Below the pieces are notes generated by a model, which worked only from the letters and a program-made list of their open reading frames with translations, was not told the DNA's origin and searched no databases. Positions 1 through 8,655 of a stretch of DNA of 64,000 nucleotides are shown here, piece by piece. The position numbers were made by a program, and so were the translations under genes. This DNA comes from Kitasatospora phosalacinea (GTDB lineage Bacteria > Actinomycetota > Actinomycetes > Streptomycetales > Streptomycetaceae), in contig NZ_BSSA01000034.1 in the NCBI RefSeq assembly GCF_030268885.1, forward strand, positions 1-64,000, written 5' to 3'. How positions within the stretch are numbered: the first letter of the stretch is position 1; each line of letters starts with the position of its first letter.

Positions 1-123
1 CCCGACAGGTCTCCCACACATTCGGTCCGACCAGATCCCCGGCCCATTCCCCCATCGCCACGAAACGAGTCTGGCCCCACCACTCACGCAGCGGGGCCAG
101 AACCCAACATCTTCATCAGACTT
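1..123. other. Left flank of the insertion sequence; hairpin and open frame running off the window
   Basis: This stretch lies outside the left end of the insertion sequence. It holds an 8-bp inverted repeat (71-78 with 93-100, arms CTGGCCCC/GGGGCCAG). On the minus strand one frame is open from about 112 to the window edge, and its part from an ATG at 55 reads MGEWAGDLVGPNVWETCR. That faintly resembles the N-terminus of IS5-type transposases (an acidic-Leu-Val plus Trp-Glu pattern), so a second element might abut here. The match is too short to call. Confidence 0.2.
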
Positions 124-147
124 CTAGACGAGTAGTTCCGATGTCGG
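124..147 (+). repeat. Left terminal inverted repeat of the IS
   Basis: It begins CTAGACGAGTAGTTCCGA and matches the reverse complement of 1100-1123 at 23 of 24 positions; the single mismatch is at position 142. Confidence 0.85.
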
Positions 148-1062
148 TCAGTGGTCGTAGGCGATCAGTGAGCGGGTGAAGGGTCGGCCGGTGGTGCGGC
201 TGTGCCAGATCGCGCAGGTCATTGCCAGGATCCGCTGGCCGATTCGGGCTGTGACGCCTTCGATGGTGCGTCCGCCGTGCTGTTCGAGTCCGAGTTGTCC
301 TTTGAGGGTGTCGTTGACGGACTCGATCAGCTGGCGGACGGTTTTGAGCAGGCTCTCGCCGGGACGCGGGGTGCTGGTGCGGTAGGACGGTCGCAGCAGT
401 TGGGTGCCGTACTGGGCGAGGAAGCGGTCGAGTTCGGCGGAGACGTAGCCCTTGTCGGCGAGGATCAGCAGGCCGGGCCGTTCGCGGACGAGGCCGGGTT
501 CGGTCTCGACGAGGGCGGCCAGGACCTCGCGTTCGTCGATTTTCGGGCTGGCCAGGGCCCAGGTGACGGGCAGGCCGGCGGGGGTGCAGACCAGGTGCAG
601 TTTCAGGCCCCAGAACCATCGTGAGTGGGAGCGGCTGTAGCCGTAGCCGGCCCAGCCGGCCAGTGCCGAGCGGCGGACGGTGTCGCGGGAGCGGCCGCAC
701 TCCACGGGAGTGGAGTCGGTGATCCACACCGGGTCGGACCACAGGTCGGTCGCCCGGGCCAGATCGCGGATGGCCTGCTGGAGCAACGGGCGTGCCGCGC
801 GCAGACGCTTGTTGTAGCCGGGCCTCTCGGGCAGGTGGGGGAACATGCCGCTCAGGTGGGCGCGGGCGAAGCGGATCCAGCGGGCCTCGGAGTGGAAACC
901 CAGCAGGGCTTGGGCCACGGCCAGGCAGACCAGTTCGGAGTCCGTCAGCCTTGGCGGGCGGCCCAGCCAACGCGTTCGGGGCAGGTGATCATCGATCTGC
1001 ACGTAGAGTGCCGTCAGGAGGGTGTCCAGCTCTTCGGTCGTCACAACCCGAATGCTGGACAC
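148..1062 (-). CDS. IS982-type DDE transposase
   Basis: A 304-residue transposase that would cut and join the ends of the surrounding IS. The probable catalytic acidic residues are D116 (in WITDSTP), D203 (in ILADKGY) and E247 (in LIESVNDTLKGQ), the spacing and context of IS982-type DDE enzymes. The N-terminal part carries the helix-turn-helix-like segment rich in Leu/Arg around residues 35-60. The GTG start at 1062 is preceded by a GGGAGGG ribosome site. The reading frame is full length and uninterrupted, so the element may still be active. The long open frames on the opposite strand are shadows. Confidence 0.9.
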   Translation of the reverse strand: MSSIRVVTTEELDTLLTALYVQIDDHLPRTRWLGRPPRLTDSELVCLAVAQALLGFHSEARWIRFARAHLSGMFPHLPERPGYNKRLRAARPLLQQAIRDLARATDLWSDPVWITDSTPVECGRSRDTVRRSALAGWAGYGYSRSHSRWFWGLKLHLVCTPAGLPVTWALASPKIDEREVLAALVETEPGLVRERPGLLILADKGYVSAELDRFLAQYGTQLLRPSYRTSTPRPGESLLKTVRQLIESVNDTLKGQLGLEQHGGRTIEGVTARIGQRILAMTCAIWHSRTTGRPFTRSLIAYDH

Positions 1063-1099
1063 CCTCCCTGCATGCCCGGAGCCGAACGGCCAAAGACAC

Positions 1100-1123
1100 C
1101 CGACTTCGGAACTACTCGTCTAG
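1100..1123 (-). repeat. Right terminal inverted repeat of the IS
   Basis: Reverse complement partner of 124-147. Its last four bases (CTAG) contain the TAG stop codon of the adjoining carboxypeptidase gene. Confidence 0.85.
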
Positions 1124-2349
1124 CCCCCCGGGCGGGCGGCGGCCCGGCGGCGCAGCGCCCGCAGCCGCAGCAGCCCGGCCGCCGCGACCGCCGCGCACAG
1201 CCCCACCGCCGACCAGGTCACCGGGCCCGGCCCGGAGGCCGCCGCGTGCGCCGCCCGCCCGCTCCCCGGGCCGGGCGCCGCGCCCGAGCTCGCGCCCGTG
1301 CCCGGCCCGCCCGCGCTCGGCCCGTCCGCGACCGGCTTCGCGGCGGGCGCCGGGGAGGACTGCTCCGCGCCGCGGTCCTCGGCGAGCACCCCCACCGGCT
1401 CGACCCTGCCCGCCGCGGCGAAGCCCCAGTCGAGCAGCGCCGCCGCCTCGTCGTACACCTTCGGGCTGCTCTCCGGGTGCATCACCGTCACCAGCAGCGT
1501 CCGCCCGTCGCGTTCGGCCGCGCCCGTGTAGGTGGCGCCCGCGTTGGTGGTGTAGCCGTTCTTCACCCCGATCAGTCCCGGGTACTTGCCCAGCAGCCGG
1601 TCGGTGTTGGCGATGCCGAAACTGCCGCGCTGCCCGGTCTTCTTGTCCACCGCGCCCGGGAACTGCGCCGAGCGGGTCGCGCAGTACGCCCGGAACTCCG
1701 GATTGCGCAGGCCCGCCCGGGCGAACAGGGTCAGGTCGTACGCCGAGGTGACCTGCCCGTCCATGTCGTAGCCGTCCGGGCTGACCACGTGGGTGTCCCG
1801 GGCCTGCAACTGCTCCGCCCGGGCCTGCATGTCGGCGACGGTCTTCGCCACGCCGCCGTTCATGTTCGCCAGCACGTGCACCGCGTCGTTGCCGGAGGAG
1901 AGGAACACCCCGCGCCACAGGTCCTCGACCTTGTAGTCCAGGTCCTCCTTGATGCCGACCAGGCTGCTGCCCGCCCCCATCCCCTGCAGCTCCGACCAGG
2001 TCACCCGGTGCACGTCGGAGGCGTTGAAGCGGGGCAGCACGGTGTCCGCGAACAGCATCTTCAGGGTGGACGCGGGCGGCAGCTGCGCGTGCGCGTTGAA
2101 CGAGGCCAGCACCTGACCGCTGCCCGCGTCCGCGACCACCCAGGACTTCCCGGTCAGGTCCTTCGGCAGCGCCGGGGCCCCCGCCGCCACCTGCACCCCC
2201 GCCGCGCCCAGCCGCTCCCCGCCGACCACCGCGGACGGCGGCGGCGCGTCCCCCGGCGCGGCGGCCGCGGCGGGCGCGCCGGACAGGACGGGCACCAGCA
2301 GCAGGGCGGCAGCGGACGAACCGTGGAGAATCCGGCGGATTATCAGCAT
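1120..2349 (-). CDS. Secreted D-alanyl-D-alanine carboxypeptidase (PBP5-like)
   Basis: A peptidase S11 family protein that trims the terminal D-Ala from peptidoglycan stem peptides outside the membrane. It has 409 residues: a signal peptide (about 1-31), then the acyl-serine motif STLK (S94, K97), the SGN motif (152-154) and KNG (263-265) in the place of the usual KTG, a substitution I recall from actinobacterial members. The region 330-375 is a Ala/Pro/Gly-rich linker, followed by a C-terminal membrane anchor (about 377-395) and a basic tail. The ATG at 2349 is the only start giving a clean signal peptide. The stop codon lies within the CTAG of the IS end, so either the tail was trimmed by insertion or CTAG is the original target. 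Divergent from the small membrane gene at 2488. Confidence 0.9.
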   Translation of the reverse strand: MLIIRRILHGSSAAALLLVPVLSGAPAAAAAPGDAPPPSAVVGGERLGAAGVQVAAGAPALPKDLTGKSWVVADAGSGQVLASFNAHAQLPPASTLKMLFADTVLPRFNASDVHRVTWSELQGMGAGSSLVGIKEDLDYKVEDLWRGVFLSSGNDAVHVLANMNGGVAKTVADMQARAEQLQARDTHVVSPDGYDMDGQVTSAYDLTLFARAGLRNPEFRAYCATRSAQFPGAVDKKTGQRGSFGIANTDRLLGKYPGLIGVKNGYTTNAGATYTGAAERDGRTLLVTVMHPESSPKVYDEAAALLDWGFAAAGRVEPVGVLAEDRGAEQSSPAPAAKPVADGPSAGGPGTGASSGAAPGPGSGRAAHAAASGPGPVTWSAVGLCAAVAAAGLLRLRALRRRAAARPGG

Positions 2350-2487
2350 TCCGGGAAAGTAACCCGCCCCCTCCCGGTCGCCCGCCGACGCGACCGCGCG
2401 CCACCACGAACGTGTACCGCCCGCTGCTCCGATCGGCGGGCCCCGCATACTGGACGGGCACCCCGTCTGCCGCGAAGGACCTCCGCC

Positions 2488-2769
2488 ATGAAGCTCAGCC
2501 GCCCGGTCTCCTGGTTCCTCACCGCCTTCGGCGTCTGGTCGGTCTTCATCTGGACCACCTTCGTCAAGAACCTCTGGAAGGACTCCGGCGGCCAGGCCTT
2601 CGTGAACGGCGACCACTCCCAGCCCACCGCCTTCTTCTGGGTCCACCTGCTGCTCGCCGTCACCTCCCTGCTGCTCGGCCTCGCCATCGGCTGGATCGGC
2701 GTCCGCGGCCTGCGCGCCCTGCGCCGCGGGGCGTCCGCCGCCACCGCCACCGGCACCGCCGCCGAGTAG
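2488..2769 (+). CDS. Small two-helix membrane protein (SCO4848-like)
   Basis: A 93-residue protein with two predicted membrane helices (about residues 7-26 and 49-72) separated by a hydrophilic loop, with a basic, Ala/Thr-rich tail. A GAAGGA ribosome site lies 8 bases before the ATG at 2488. It is divergently placed from the carboxypeptidase, a pairing I recall from S. coelicolor (SCO4847/SCO4848). No function is known to me; a role in the cell envelope is only suggested by the neighbour. Confidence 0.8.
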   Translation: MKLSRPVSWFLTAFGVWSVFIWTTFVKNLWKDSGGQAFVNGDHSQPTAFFWVHLLLAVTSLLLGLAIGWIGVRGLRALRRGASAATATGTAAE

Positions 2770-2878
2770 CCGCGGCCGGGGCCGGGCCAATCCGCTTGCG
2801 TCCCACCCCCGTTCCGGAGCAGGATGCGCCGCCGGGCGACGACTCGTACGCCCGCACACCGTCTTCCTGGGGGGTTCC

Positions 2879-4498
2879 TTGTCCCGCTCCGTCCCGCCGC
2901 GGCTGCTCGCCGCGTGCGCCACGGCCGCCCTCGCCACGGGCCTGTTCGCCGCACCCGCGGCGCAGGCCGAACCCGGCCCGGCCGTCACCGGCCCGACCGT
3001 CCTGCCCGGCACCTACCTGGACACCGGCCGCACCGACGGCTGCAACGCCACCGGCACGCCCGGCTGGATCGGCATCAGCTACCCCGGCCCCGAGCTGTTC
3101 GCGCACACCACGGCGCCCGCCGCCCGCTTCAAGGTGTGGGACGCCACCGGCGCGAAGGTCCTCGACACCACCGCCGACGCCGACCTCGGCGCCGTCCGGA
3201 CCCCGCTCACCACGCTCCCCGAGGGCGCCGGCTACACCTGGCAGGTCTGGCCGCAGTACCGGCCGGGCTCCGGGCAGCCCACCGAGACCTGCCGCTTCGG
3301 CATCGACACCGTCCAGCCCGCGGCGCCCACCGTCCACTCGGACGACTTCCCCGAGAGCGGCGGCGGCAAGTACGCCGGGCAGCCCGGCACGTTCACCTTC
3401 TCCGCCTCCGACACCGGTTCCGGCCTGGCCTGCTTCCGCTACGTGCTGGACGGCACGGAGAGCGTCGGCGGCTGCGACCCGGCCGACCGCGACGTGGTCC
3501 TGCCGGACGCGAACGGCACCGCCACCGTGACCCTCAAGCCCGCCGGGTGGGGCACCCACGACCTCCAGGTCCAGGCCGTCGACCACGCGGGCAACGTCAC
3601 CTATCCGGTCCGTTACAGCTTCTACGCGCCGTGGAACCCCAACCCGCCCAAGGCCCTCGGCGACGTCGACAACGACGGCGTCCCCGACATCCTGCTGCCC
3701 GACTCCGGGGGCAACCTGCTGGTGATCAGCGGCGACGCCGCGGACACCACCCCCACCACCGTCGTCCCCGCCGCGCGGGCCCCGCTCGACGGCAGCTGGA
3801 GCGGCCTGCAGGTGGTCCACAAGGGCTGGGGGAGCAACAGCGAACCGGCCGACACGATCCTCGTCCGCAGCACCGTCCCCGGTGCCGGCGACTACCTCTA
3901 CATGTACGCCAACCAGGGCGCGTTCCCGATCGGCACGCGCAGCCCCGCCCTGGTCCGGCACCCCAGCTCCTGCACCGACCTCGCCAACCTCCCGACCACC
4001 TGCCCGGACGGGCGCAGCACCACCTACCGGGACGTCCAGCAGCTGGTCGCGTTCGGCTCGATCGACCAGGCCCGGCCCTACGGCCTCAACCTGCTGGACG
4101 TCGAGCAGGGCGACCTGTGGCTGCAGCGCGACCCCTCCCGGTTCGGCAAGTCCACCCGCCTCACCACCAGCGGCGCCTGGAACGGCTACGACCTGATCGC
4201 CCCCGGCCCGGACGCCGACGGCAACCTCGCCCTGTGGTCCCGCGAGCAGTCCACCGGCCTGCTGCGTGCGCACGCCGTGCCGAAGCTCGCCGACGGCGGC
4301 TACGACTTCTCCGGCCTCGCCGACCCGGCCGCGGGCACCGTCCTCGGCACCTTCCCGGTCGCCGACTACCCGACCCTCGGCAGCTCCGGCGACCTCGACG
4401 GCGACGGGCAGCCCGACCTGTACGCCGTCACCGCCGACCGGCACCTGCTCGCCTACCACGGCGCCGCCGCCCCGAAGGACCGCGGCCCGCTCGCCTGA
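2879..4498 (+). CDS. Secreted FG-GAP/VCBS repeat protein
   Basis: A 539-residue exported protein starting at a TTG preceded by GGGGGG. Residues 1-30 form a Sec signal peptide ending in AQA. The first half has Ig-like/bacterial adhesin character (about 35-255). The second half carries FG-GAP-like calcium-binding loops, DVDNDGVPD (about 261-269) and DLDGDGQPD near the C-terminus, of the type found in integrin-like beta-propellers. Such proteins in streptomycetes are usually secreted and of unknown substrate. A strong hairpin follows the stop codon. No catalytic motif was recognised. Confidence 0.75.
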   Translation: MSRSVPPRLLAACATAALATGLFAAPAAQAEPGPAVTGPTVLPGTYLDTGRTDGCNATGTPGWIGISYPGPELFAHTTAPAARFKVWDATGAKVLDTTADADLGAVRTPLTTLPEGAGYTWQVWPQYRPGSGQPTETCRFGIDTVQPAAPTVHSDDFPESGGGKYAGQPGTFTFSASDTGSGLACFRYVLDGTESVGGCDPADRDVVLPDANGTATVTLKPAGWGTHDLQVQAVDHAGNVTYPVRYSFYAPWNPNPPKALGDVDNDGVPDILLPDSGGNLLVISGDAADTTPTTVVPAARAPLDGSWSGLQVVHKGWGSNSEPADTILVRSTVPGAGDYLYMYANQGAFPIGTRSPALVRHPSSCTDLANLPTTCPDGRSTTYRDVQQLVAFGSIDQARPYGLNLLDVEQGDLWLQRDPSRFGKSTRLTTSGAWNGYDLIAPGPDADGNLALWSREQSTGLLRAHAVPKLADGGYDFSGLADPAAGTVLGTFPVADYPTLGSSGDLDGDGQPDLYAVTADRHLLAYHGAAAPKDRGPLA

Positions 4499-4506
4499 CC
4501 TCCGCC

Positions 4507-4538
4507 GGGGCCCGGGGCGTTCCGCCGTCCCGGGCCCC
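4507..4538 (+). terminator. Hairpin terminator after the FG-GAP gene
   Basis: Perfect 10-bp arms GGGGCCCGGG (4507-4516) and CCCGGGCCCC (4529-4538) with a 12-nt loop, 8 nt after the stop codon. No U tract follows, as is usual in streptomycetes. Confidence 0.7.
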
Positions 4539-4584
4539 GGGCCGGGGCCGACCGCCGGAGCGCCGGGCCCCGGCCACTGACGGG

Positions 4585-4630
4585 TGCATATGCATGCCCT
4601 CTTCAAATGGCCGAATCCCGCTGCTAGCCT
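4585..4630 (+). promoter_or_regulatory. Promoter with upstream AT-rich palindrome
   Basis: A -35-like TTCAAA (4602-4607), a 17-nt spacer and a -10-like TAGCCT (4625-4630) precede the membrane protein gene at 4663. Just upstream lies the 10-bp palindrome TGCATATGCA (4585-4594), which stands out in GC-rich DNA and could be an operator. Assigned by eye only. Confidence 0.4.
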
Positions 4631-4662
4631 GCCCGGCACGAACTGTGGGGGAGGGCTTCGGC

Positions 4663-6006
4663 GTGAGCACCAGTACCACCCTCGACGAGGTGCGCCCGGA
4701 GTGGGCGCGGCGCCAGGAGCGGGCGCGGCGGCACCGGCGGGCCAAGTCCCGGCTGCGGCTGCCGTTCGCGGTGGCCGCGGCCTGCTGGGCGGTGCTGCTG
4801 CTCTGGTGGGCGGCGGTGTACCCGGCGTACACCGGCCCGGTGCCCGACGGCTCGGCACCGCTGTACGCGGCGGCCGTGCGGGCCGTGCACGCCGGGCCCG
4901 CGACGCTGCTGCAGACCGCGGCGGCGGCCTTCGCGCTCGGGTACCTGGTGGCCGCGCTCGCCCGGTTCGGGGTGCGCGGGCGCCACAGCGGACCGGTCGC
5001 GCTCGCGCTGGCCGCGCTCCCGCCGACCGCGACCCTGGTGGTCTCGGCCACGCCCGGAGCGGTCGCCACCGTCGCCGCGCTGCTGCTCACCGGAGCGGGG
5101 CTGCGGCTGCTGGTCCGGCGGGCCGAGGGCAGTCTGCACCTCGGCGGGCCCGTCCAACGGCTGGATCTGGCCGTGCTGTTCTCGGCCGTCTGCGCCCTCG
5201 GACTGACCGGCACCCGGGGCGCCGGGACGGCGCTGGTCGCGGTCGCGGTGCTGCTGCTGGCCCTGCCCGGGGCGCGGGTGCGCCTGGTGCTGCTGGCCTC
5301 GTTCGCGCTCGCGGTGCCGATCGCGCTCGGCCTGCTCGGCCACCCCGCCGACCGCGGCGGCGACCTGCACACCCTGCGGGCCGCCGACCTGGCCCTGGCC
5401 CAGCACCGCGCCCCCGCCCCGCTCGGCCCCGCCCTGACCGCCGCCGCCCCGCCCGCGGCCTGGGACGCGGCGGGCGCCGACTGCTCCGCGAGCGCCGCCC
5501 TCACCGGGCAGTGGGACGCCGCCGCGGCCCGCCGCTCGGAGGGCGAACTCGCCGCCGCCTGGCGCCGGTTGCTGCGCGACCACCCCGACCGGGTGCTGGA
5601 CGCCCGGCTCTGCCGGGGACGGCTCGCCTGGGGCGTCTGGGCGGGCGGCAGCGGCCCGCACGCCGCCACCGAGGTGCCCGGCCCGGCGGTCGGCTCCCGC
5701 GGCCTGTGGCACCCCCTGCACGCCGCCGCGAGCTGGAGCCGCACCCTGCTGCGCGCCCCGCAGCTCGACTGGCTGCTGTGGCGCGGCGCCCTGTGGGCCT
5801 ACCTGGGCCTGGCCGCCGCCGTCCTGTACGCCTGGCGGCACCGGCTGCCCGCCCTCGTCCCGGTGGCGGGCGCGGCCGTCCTCGGCACCCAGCTCGCGCT
5901 CACCGCCTCCGCCGCCGACCAGGACTACCGCACCATGGCCGCCGCCCTGTTCCTCGGCCCGCTGCTGCTCACCCTCGCCACCGTCCGCACCCGCCGCACC
6001 GACTGA
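4663..6006 (+). CDS. Polytopic membrane protein of unknown function
   Basis: A 447-residue protein with a basic cytoplasmic N-terminus (about 1-30, Arg-rich) followed by several hydrophobic segments: one at about 32-55, a run of four or five between 80 and 230, and two or three in the last 90 residues. The central stretch (about 235-345) is predicted extracytoplasmic, with two cysteines that could pair. The overall pattern recalls GT-C-like or O-antigen-type envelope proteins, but no family signature was recognised. The GTG at 4663 follows GGGGGAGG, which decides the start. It converges with the sdh operon across a strong terminator. Confidence 0.75.
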   Translation: MSTSTTLDEVRPEWARRQERARRHRRAKSRLRLPFAVAAACWAVLLLWWAAVYPAYTGPVPDGSAPLYAAAVRAVHAGPATLLQTAAAAFALGYLVAALARFGVRGRHSGPVALALAALPPTATLVVSATPGAVATVAALLLTGAGLRLLVRRAEGSLHLGGPVQRLDLAVLFSAVCALGLTGTRGAGTALVAVAVLLLALPGARVRLVLLASFALAVPIALGLLGHPADRGGDLHTLRAADLALAQHRAPAPLGPALTAAAPPAAWDAAGADCSASAALTGQWDAAAARRSEGELAAAWRRLLRDHPDRVLDARLCRGRLAWGVWAGGSGPHAATEVPGPAVGSRGLWHPLHAAASWSRTLLRAPQLDWLLWRGALWAYLGLAAAVLYAWRHRLPALVPVAGAAVLGTQLALTASAADQDYRTMAAALFLGPLLLTLATVRTRRTD

Positions 6007-6061
6007 ACGCCCGCCGCACCGTCCGGACGCCCGCCGCACCGCCCGGACGCGCCCGGCAACG

Positions 6062-6103
6062 CCGCAGGGCCCGCCCGGAGCGCACTCCGGACGGGCCCTG
6101 CGG
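6062..6103. terminator. Bidirectional terminator between membrane gene and sdhB
   Basis: Arms 6062-6080 and 6085-6103 form a 19-bp stem with one C/A mismatch and the 4-nt loop CGCA. It sits between two convergent genes. Just before it, 6007-6046 is a 20-bp tandem duplication (ACGCCCGCCGCACCG plus five bases) with one difference. Confidence 0.8.
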
Positions 6104-6113
6104 ACGGGTCGGA

Positions 6114-6887
6114 CTAGAAGCGGCGCGTGACGAGCGCCCGCTTCACCTCCTGGATCGCCTTGGTGACCTCGATGCCGCGCGGGCAGGCCTCCGAGCAGTT
6201 GAAGGTGGTGCGGCAACGCCACACGCCCTCACGGTCGTTGAGGATCTCCAGGCGCTGCTCGCCGCCCTCGTCGCGCGAGTCGAAGATGAAGCGGTGCGCG
6301 TTGACGATCGCCGCCGGGCCGAAGTACTGGCCGTCGTTCCAGAACACCGGGCACGAGGAGGTGCACGCGGCGCACAGGATGCACTTGGTGGTGTCGTCGA
6401 AGCGCTCGCGGTCGGCCTGCGTCTGCAGGCGCTCGCGGGTCGGCTCGTTCCCCGAGGTGATCAGGAACGGCATGACGTCCTTGTACGCCTGGAAGAACGG
6501 GTCCATGTCCACGATCAGGTCCTTGAGGACCGCCAGGCCCTTGATGGCCTCGATCGTGATGGGCTTCTCCGGGTTGACGTCCTTGATCAGGGTCTTGCAT
6601 GCCAGCCGGTTGCGCCCGTTGATCCGCATGGCGTCCGAACCGCAGATGCCGTGCGCGCAGGAGCGACGGTACGTGAGGGTGCCGTCCTGCTCCCACTTGA
6701 TCTTGTTGAGCGCGTCCAGGACGCGCTCCTTCGGGTCCATCAGGAGCTGGTAGTCCACCCACACCGGCTCCGGGTGCTCCTCCGGGTTGAACCGGCGGAT
6801 CCGGAAGGTGACGTTGATCAGCTGGACGCTGCCCGACTCGGCCGCGTCCAGCGCGGCGGAGTGCGTCTCGACGGTCGGAGTGGACAT
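6114..6887 (-). CDS. sdhB: Succinate dehydrogenase iron-sulfur subunit
   Basis: Electron-transfer subunit of complex II, passing electrons from the flavoprotein to quinone. The 257 residues hold the N-terminal [2Fe-2S] ferredoxin domain (C77, C82 and C97; Asp in the usual Cys/Asp position, as in E. coli) and the C-terminal [4Fe-4S]/[3Fe-4S] domain with CILCAACTSSCP and a CRTTFNCSEACPRG segment. Its ATG shares one base with the TGA stop of sdhA (TGATG), so translation is probably coupled. Last gene of sdhCDAB. Confidence 0.97.
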   Translation of the reverse strand: MSTPTVETHSAALDAAESGSVQLINVTFRIRRFNPEEHPEPVWVDYQLLMDPKERVLDALNKIKWEQDGTLTYRRSCAHGICGSDAMRINGRNRLACKTLIKDVNPEKPITIEAIKGLAVLKDLIVDMDPFFQAYKDVMPFLITSGNEPTRERLQTQADRERFDDTTKCILCAACTSSCPVFWNDGQYFGPAAIVNAHRFIFDSRDEGGEQRLEILNDREGVWRCRTTFNCSEACPRGIEVTKAIQEVKRALVTRRF

Positions 6888-8629
6888 CAGTACTTACGCT
6901 CCATCGGCTGGTAGCGGGTCTGCACGACCGGCTTGTAGTCGAGGCGGATGGAGGTGGTGCCGTCCTCCGCCACCTCGCGGTACGCCATGGTGTGCTGCAT
7001 GAACTTCACGTCGTCGCGGGTCGGGAAGTCCTCGCGGTAGTGACCGCCGCGGGACTCCTCGCGGGCCAGCGCGGAGACGACCAGGACCTCGGCCAGGTCG
7101 AGCAGGTTGCCCAGCTCGACGGCCTCCAGCAGGTCGGTGTTGTAGCGCGAGCCCTTGTCCGCGATCGACACGTTCTTGAAGCGCTCCTTGAGCGCCGCCA
7201 CGTCCTCGAGCGCCTGCTGCAGGGTCTTGCCGGTGCGGTAGACGGACACGTTGGTGTCCATCGACTCCTGCAGCTCCTGGCGGATCTTGGCGACCGACTC
7301 GGTGCCGGTGGACTCCCGCAGGCCCTCCACCAGCGCCTCGACCAGCGCGCCCGGGTTCTCCGGGAGCGGCACGAAGTCGTGCTTCTCGGCGTACTCGGCG
7401 GCGGCGATGCCCGCCCGGCGGCCGAACACGTTGATGTCCAGCAGCGAGTTGGTGCCCAGGCGGTTGGCGCCGTGCACCGACACGCACGCGACCTCGCCCG
7501 CGGCGTACAGGCCCGGGACGACGTCGGTGTTGTTCTTCAGGACCTCACCCTCGACGTTGGTCGGGATGCCGCCCATCGCGTAGTGCGCGGTGGGCTGGAT
7601 CGGGATCGGGTCCGTGTAGGGCTCGATGCCGAGGTAGGTGCGCGCGAACTCGGTGATGTCCGGCAGCTTGGCGTCCAGCTGCTCCGGCGGCAGGTGGGTC
7701 AGGTCCAGGTAGACGTGGTCGCCGTCGGGGCCGCAGCCGCGGCCGGCCCGGATCTCCGAGTAGATCGCGCGGGAGCACACGTCACGGGACGCGAGGTCCT
7801 TCATGACGGGGGCGTAGCGCTCCATGAAGCGCTCGCCGTCCTTGTTGCGCAGGATGCCGCCCTCGCCGCGGGCGCCCTCGGTGAGCAGGATGCCCATCCG
7901 CCAGATGCCCGTCGGGTGGAACTGGAAGAACTCCATGTCCTCCAGCGGCAGGCCCCGGCGCAGCGCCACGGCCTGGCCGTCGCCGGTCAGGGTGTGCGCG
8001 TTCGAGGTGACCTTGAACATCTTGCCGGTGCCGCCGGAGGCGAACACCACGGCCTTGGCCTGGAAGACGTGGATCTCGCCGGTGGCGAGCTCGTAGGCCA
8101 CCACGCCCGCGGTGCGGCCCTCGTTGATCAGCAGGTCGAGGACGTAGAACTCGTTGAAGAACTCGACGCCGTGCTTGACGCAGTTCTGGAACAGCGTCTG
8201 CAGGATCATGTGGCCGGTGCGGTCCGCGGCGTAGCAGGACCGGCGGACCGGGGCCTCGCCGTGGTTGCGGGAGTGGCCGCCGAAGCGGCGCTGGTCGATC
8301 CGGCCCTGGTCGGTGCGGGAGAAGGGGAGGCCCATCTTCTCCAGGTCGAGGACGGCGTCGATGGCCTCCTTGCACATGATCTCGGCGGCGTCCTGGTCGA
8401 CCAGGTAGTCACCGCCCTTGACTGTGTCGAAGGTGTGCCACTCCCAGTTGTCCTCCTCGACGTTGGCGAGCGCGGCACACATGCCGCCCTGCGCCGCGCC
8501 GGTGTGGGACCGGGTCGGGTAGAGCTTGGTCAGGACCGCGGTGCGGCTGCGCTGCGTCGACTCGATGGCCGCGCGCATGCCGGCGCCGCCGGCCCCGACG
8601 ATGACGGTGTCGTACTGGTGAATCTGCAT
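6887..8629 (-). CDS. sdhA: Succinate dehydrogenase flavoprotein subunit
   Basis: Catalytic subunit that oxidises succinate to fumarate with covalently bound FAD. The 580-residue protein has an N-terminal dinucleotide fold (VGAGGAGMRAA, about 10-20), the FAD-attachment region (TRSHTGAAQGG, His about 42), the active-site segment HSRNHGEAPVRR and the FHPTG and RGEGGIL motifs. The ATG at 8629 is chosen because residues before it in the same frame are not conserved. It lies 26 bp downstream of sdhD and overlaps sdhB by one base. Confidence 0.97.
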   Translation of the reverse strand: MQIHQYDTVIVGAGGAGMRAAIESTQRSRTAVLTKLYPTRSHTGAAQGGMCAALANVEEDNWEWHTFDTVKGGDYLVDQDAAEIMCKEAIDAVLDLEKMGLPFSRTDQGRIDQRRFGGHSRNHGEAPVRRSCYAADRTGHMILQTLFQNCVKHGVEFFNEFYVLDLLINEGRTAGVVAYELATGEIHVFQAKAVVFASGGTGKMFKVTSNAHTLTGDGQAVALRRGLPLEDMEFFQFHPTGIWRMGILLTEGARGEGGILRNKDGERFMERYAPVMKDLASRDVCSRAIYSEIRAGRGCGPDGDHVYLDLTHLPPEQLDAKLPDITEFARTYLGIEPYTDPIPIQPTAHYAMGGIPTNVEGEVLKNNTDVVPGLYAAGEVACVSVHGANRLGTNSLLDINVFGRRAGIAAAEYAEKHDFVPLPENPGALVEALVEGLRESTGTESVAKIRQELQESMDTNVSVYRTGKTLQQALEDVAALKERFKNVSIADKGSRYNTDLLEAVELGNLLDLAEVLVVSALAREESRGGHYREDFPTRDDVKFMQHTMAYREVAEDGTTSIRLDYKPVVQTRYQPMERKY

Positions 8630-8655
8630 GGGGGTCAGTCGCCTCTGGTGGCTCG

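Larger units (their letters stand above)
124..1123 (-). mobile_element. IS982-family insertion sequence, about 1.0 kb
   Basis: The element is bounded by near-perfect 24-bp inverted repeats (124-147 and 1100-1123, 23 of 24 matching) around a single transposase gene read on the minus strand. Length, one-ORF layout and transposase type fit the IS982 family. Both ends begin with CTAG. This may be part of the inverted repeat or a 4-bp palindromic target duplication, because no other flanking direct repeat is visible. The right end touches the 3' end of the carboxypeptidase gene, whose stop codon lies inside the CTAG. Confidence 0.85.

Noticed and set aside
625..2769. A 714-codon open frame on the plus strand ending in the small membrane protein
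   Set aside because: It crosses the IS and lies antisense to the carboxypeptidase, with a composition typical of GC-driven shadow frames. Only its last 93 codons, from ATG 2488, are a gene.
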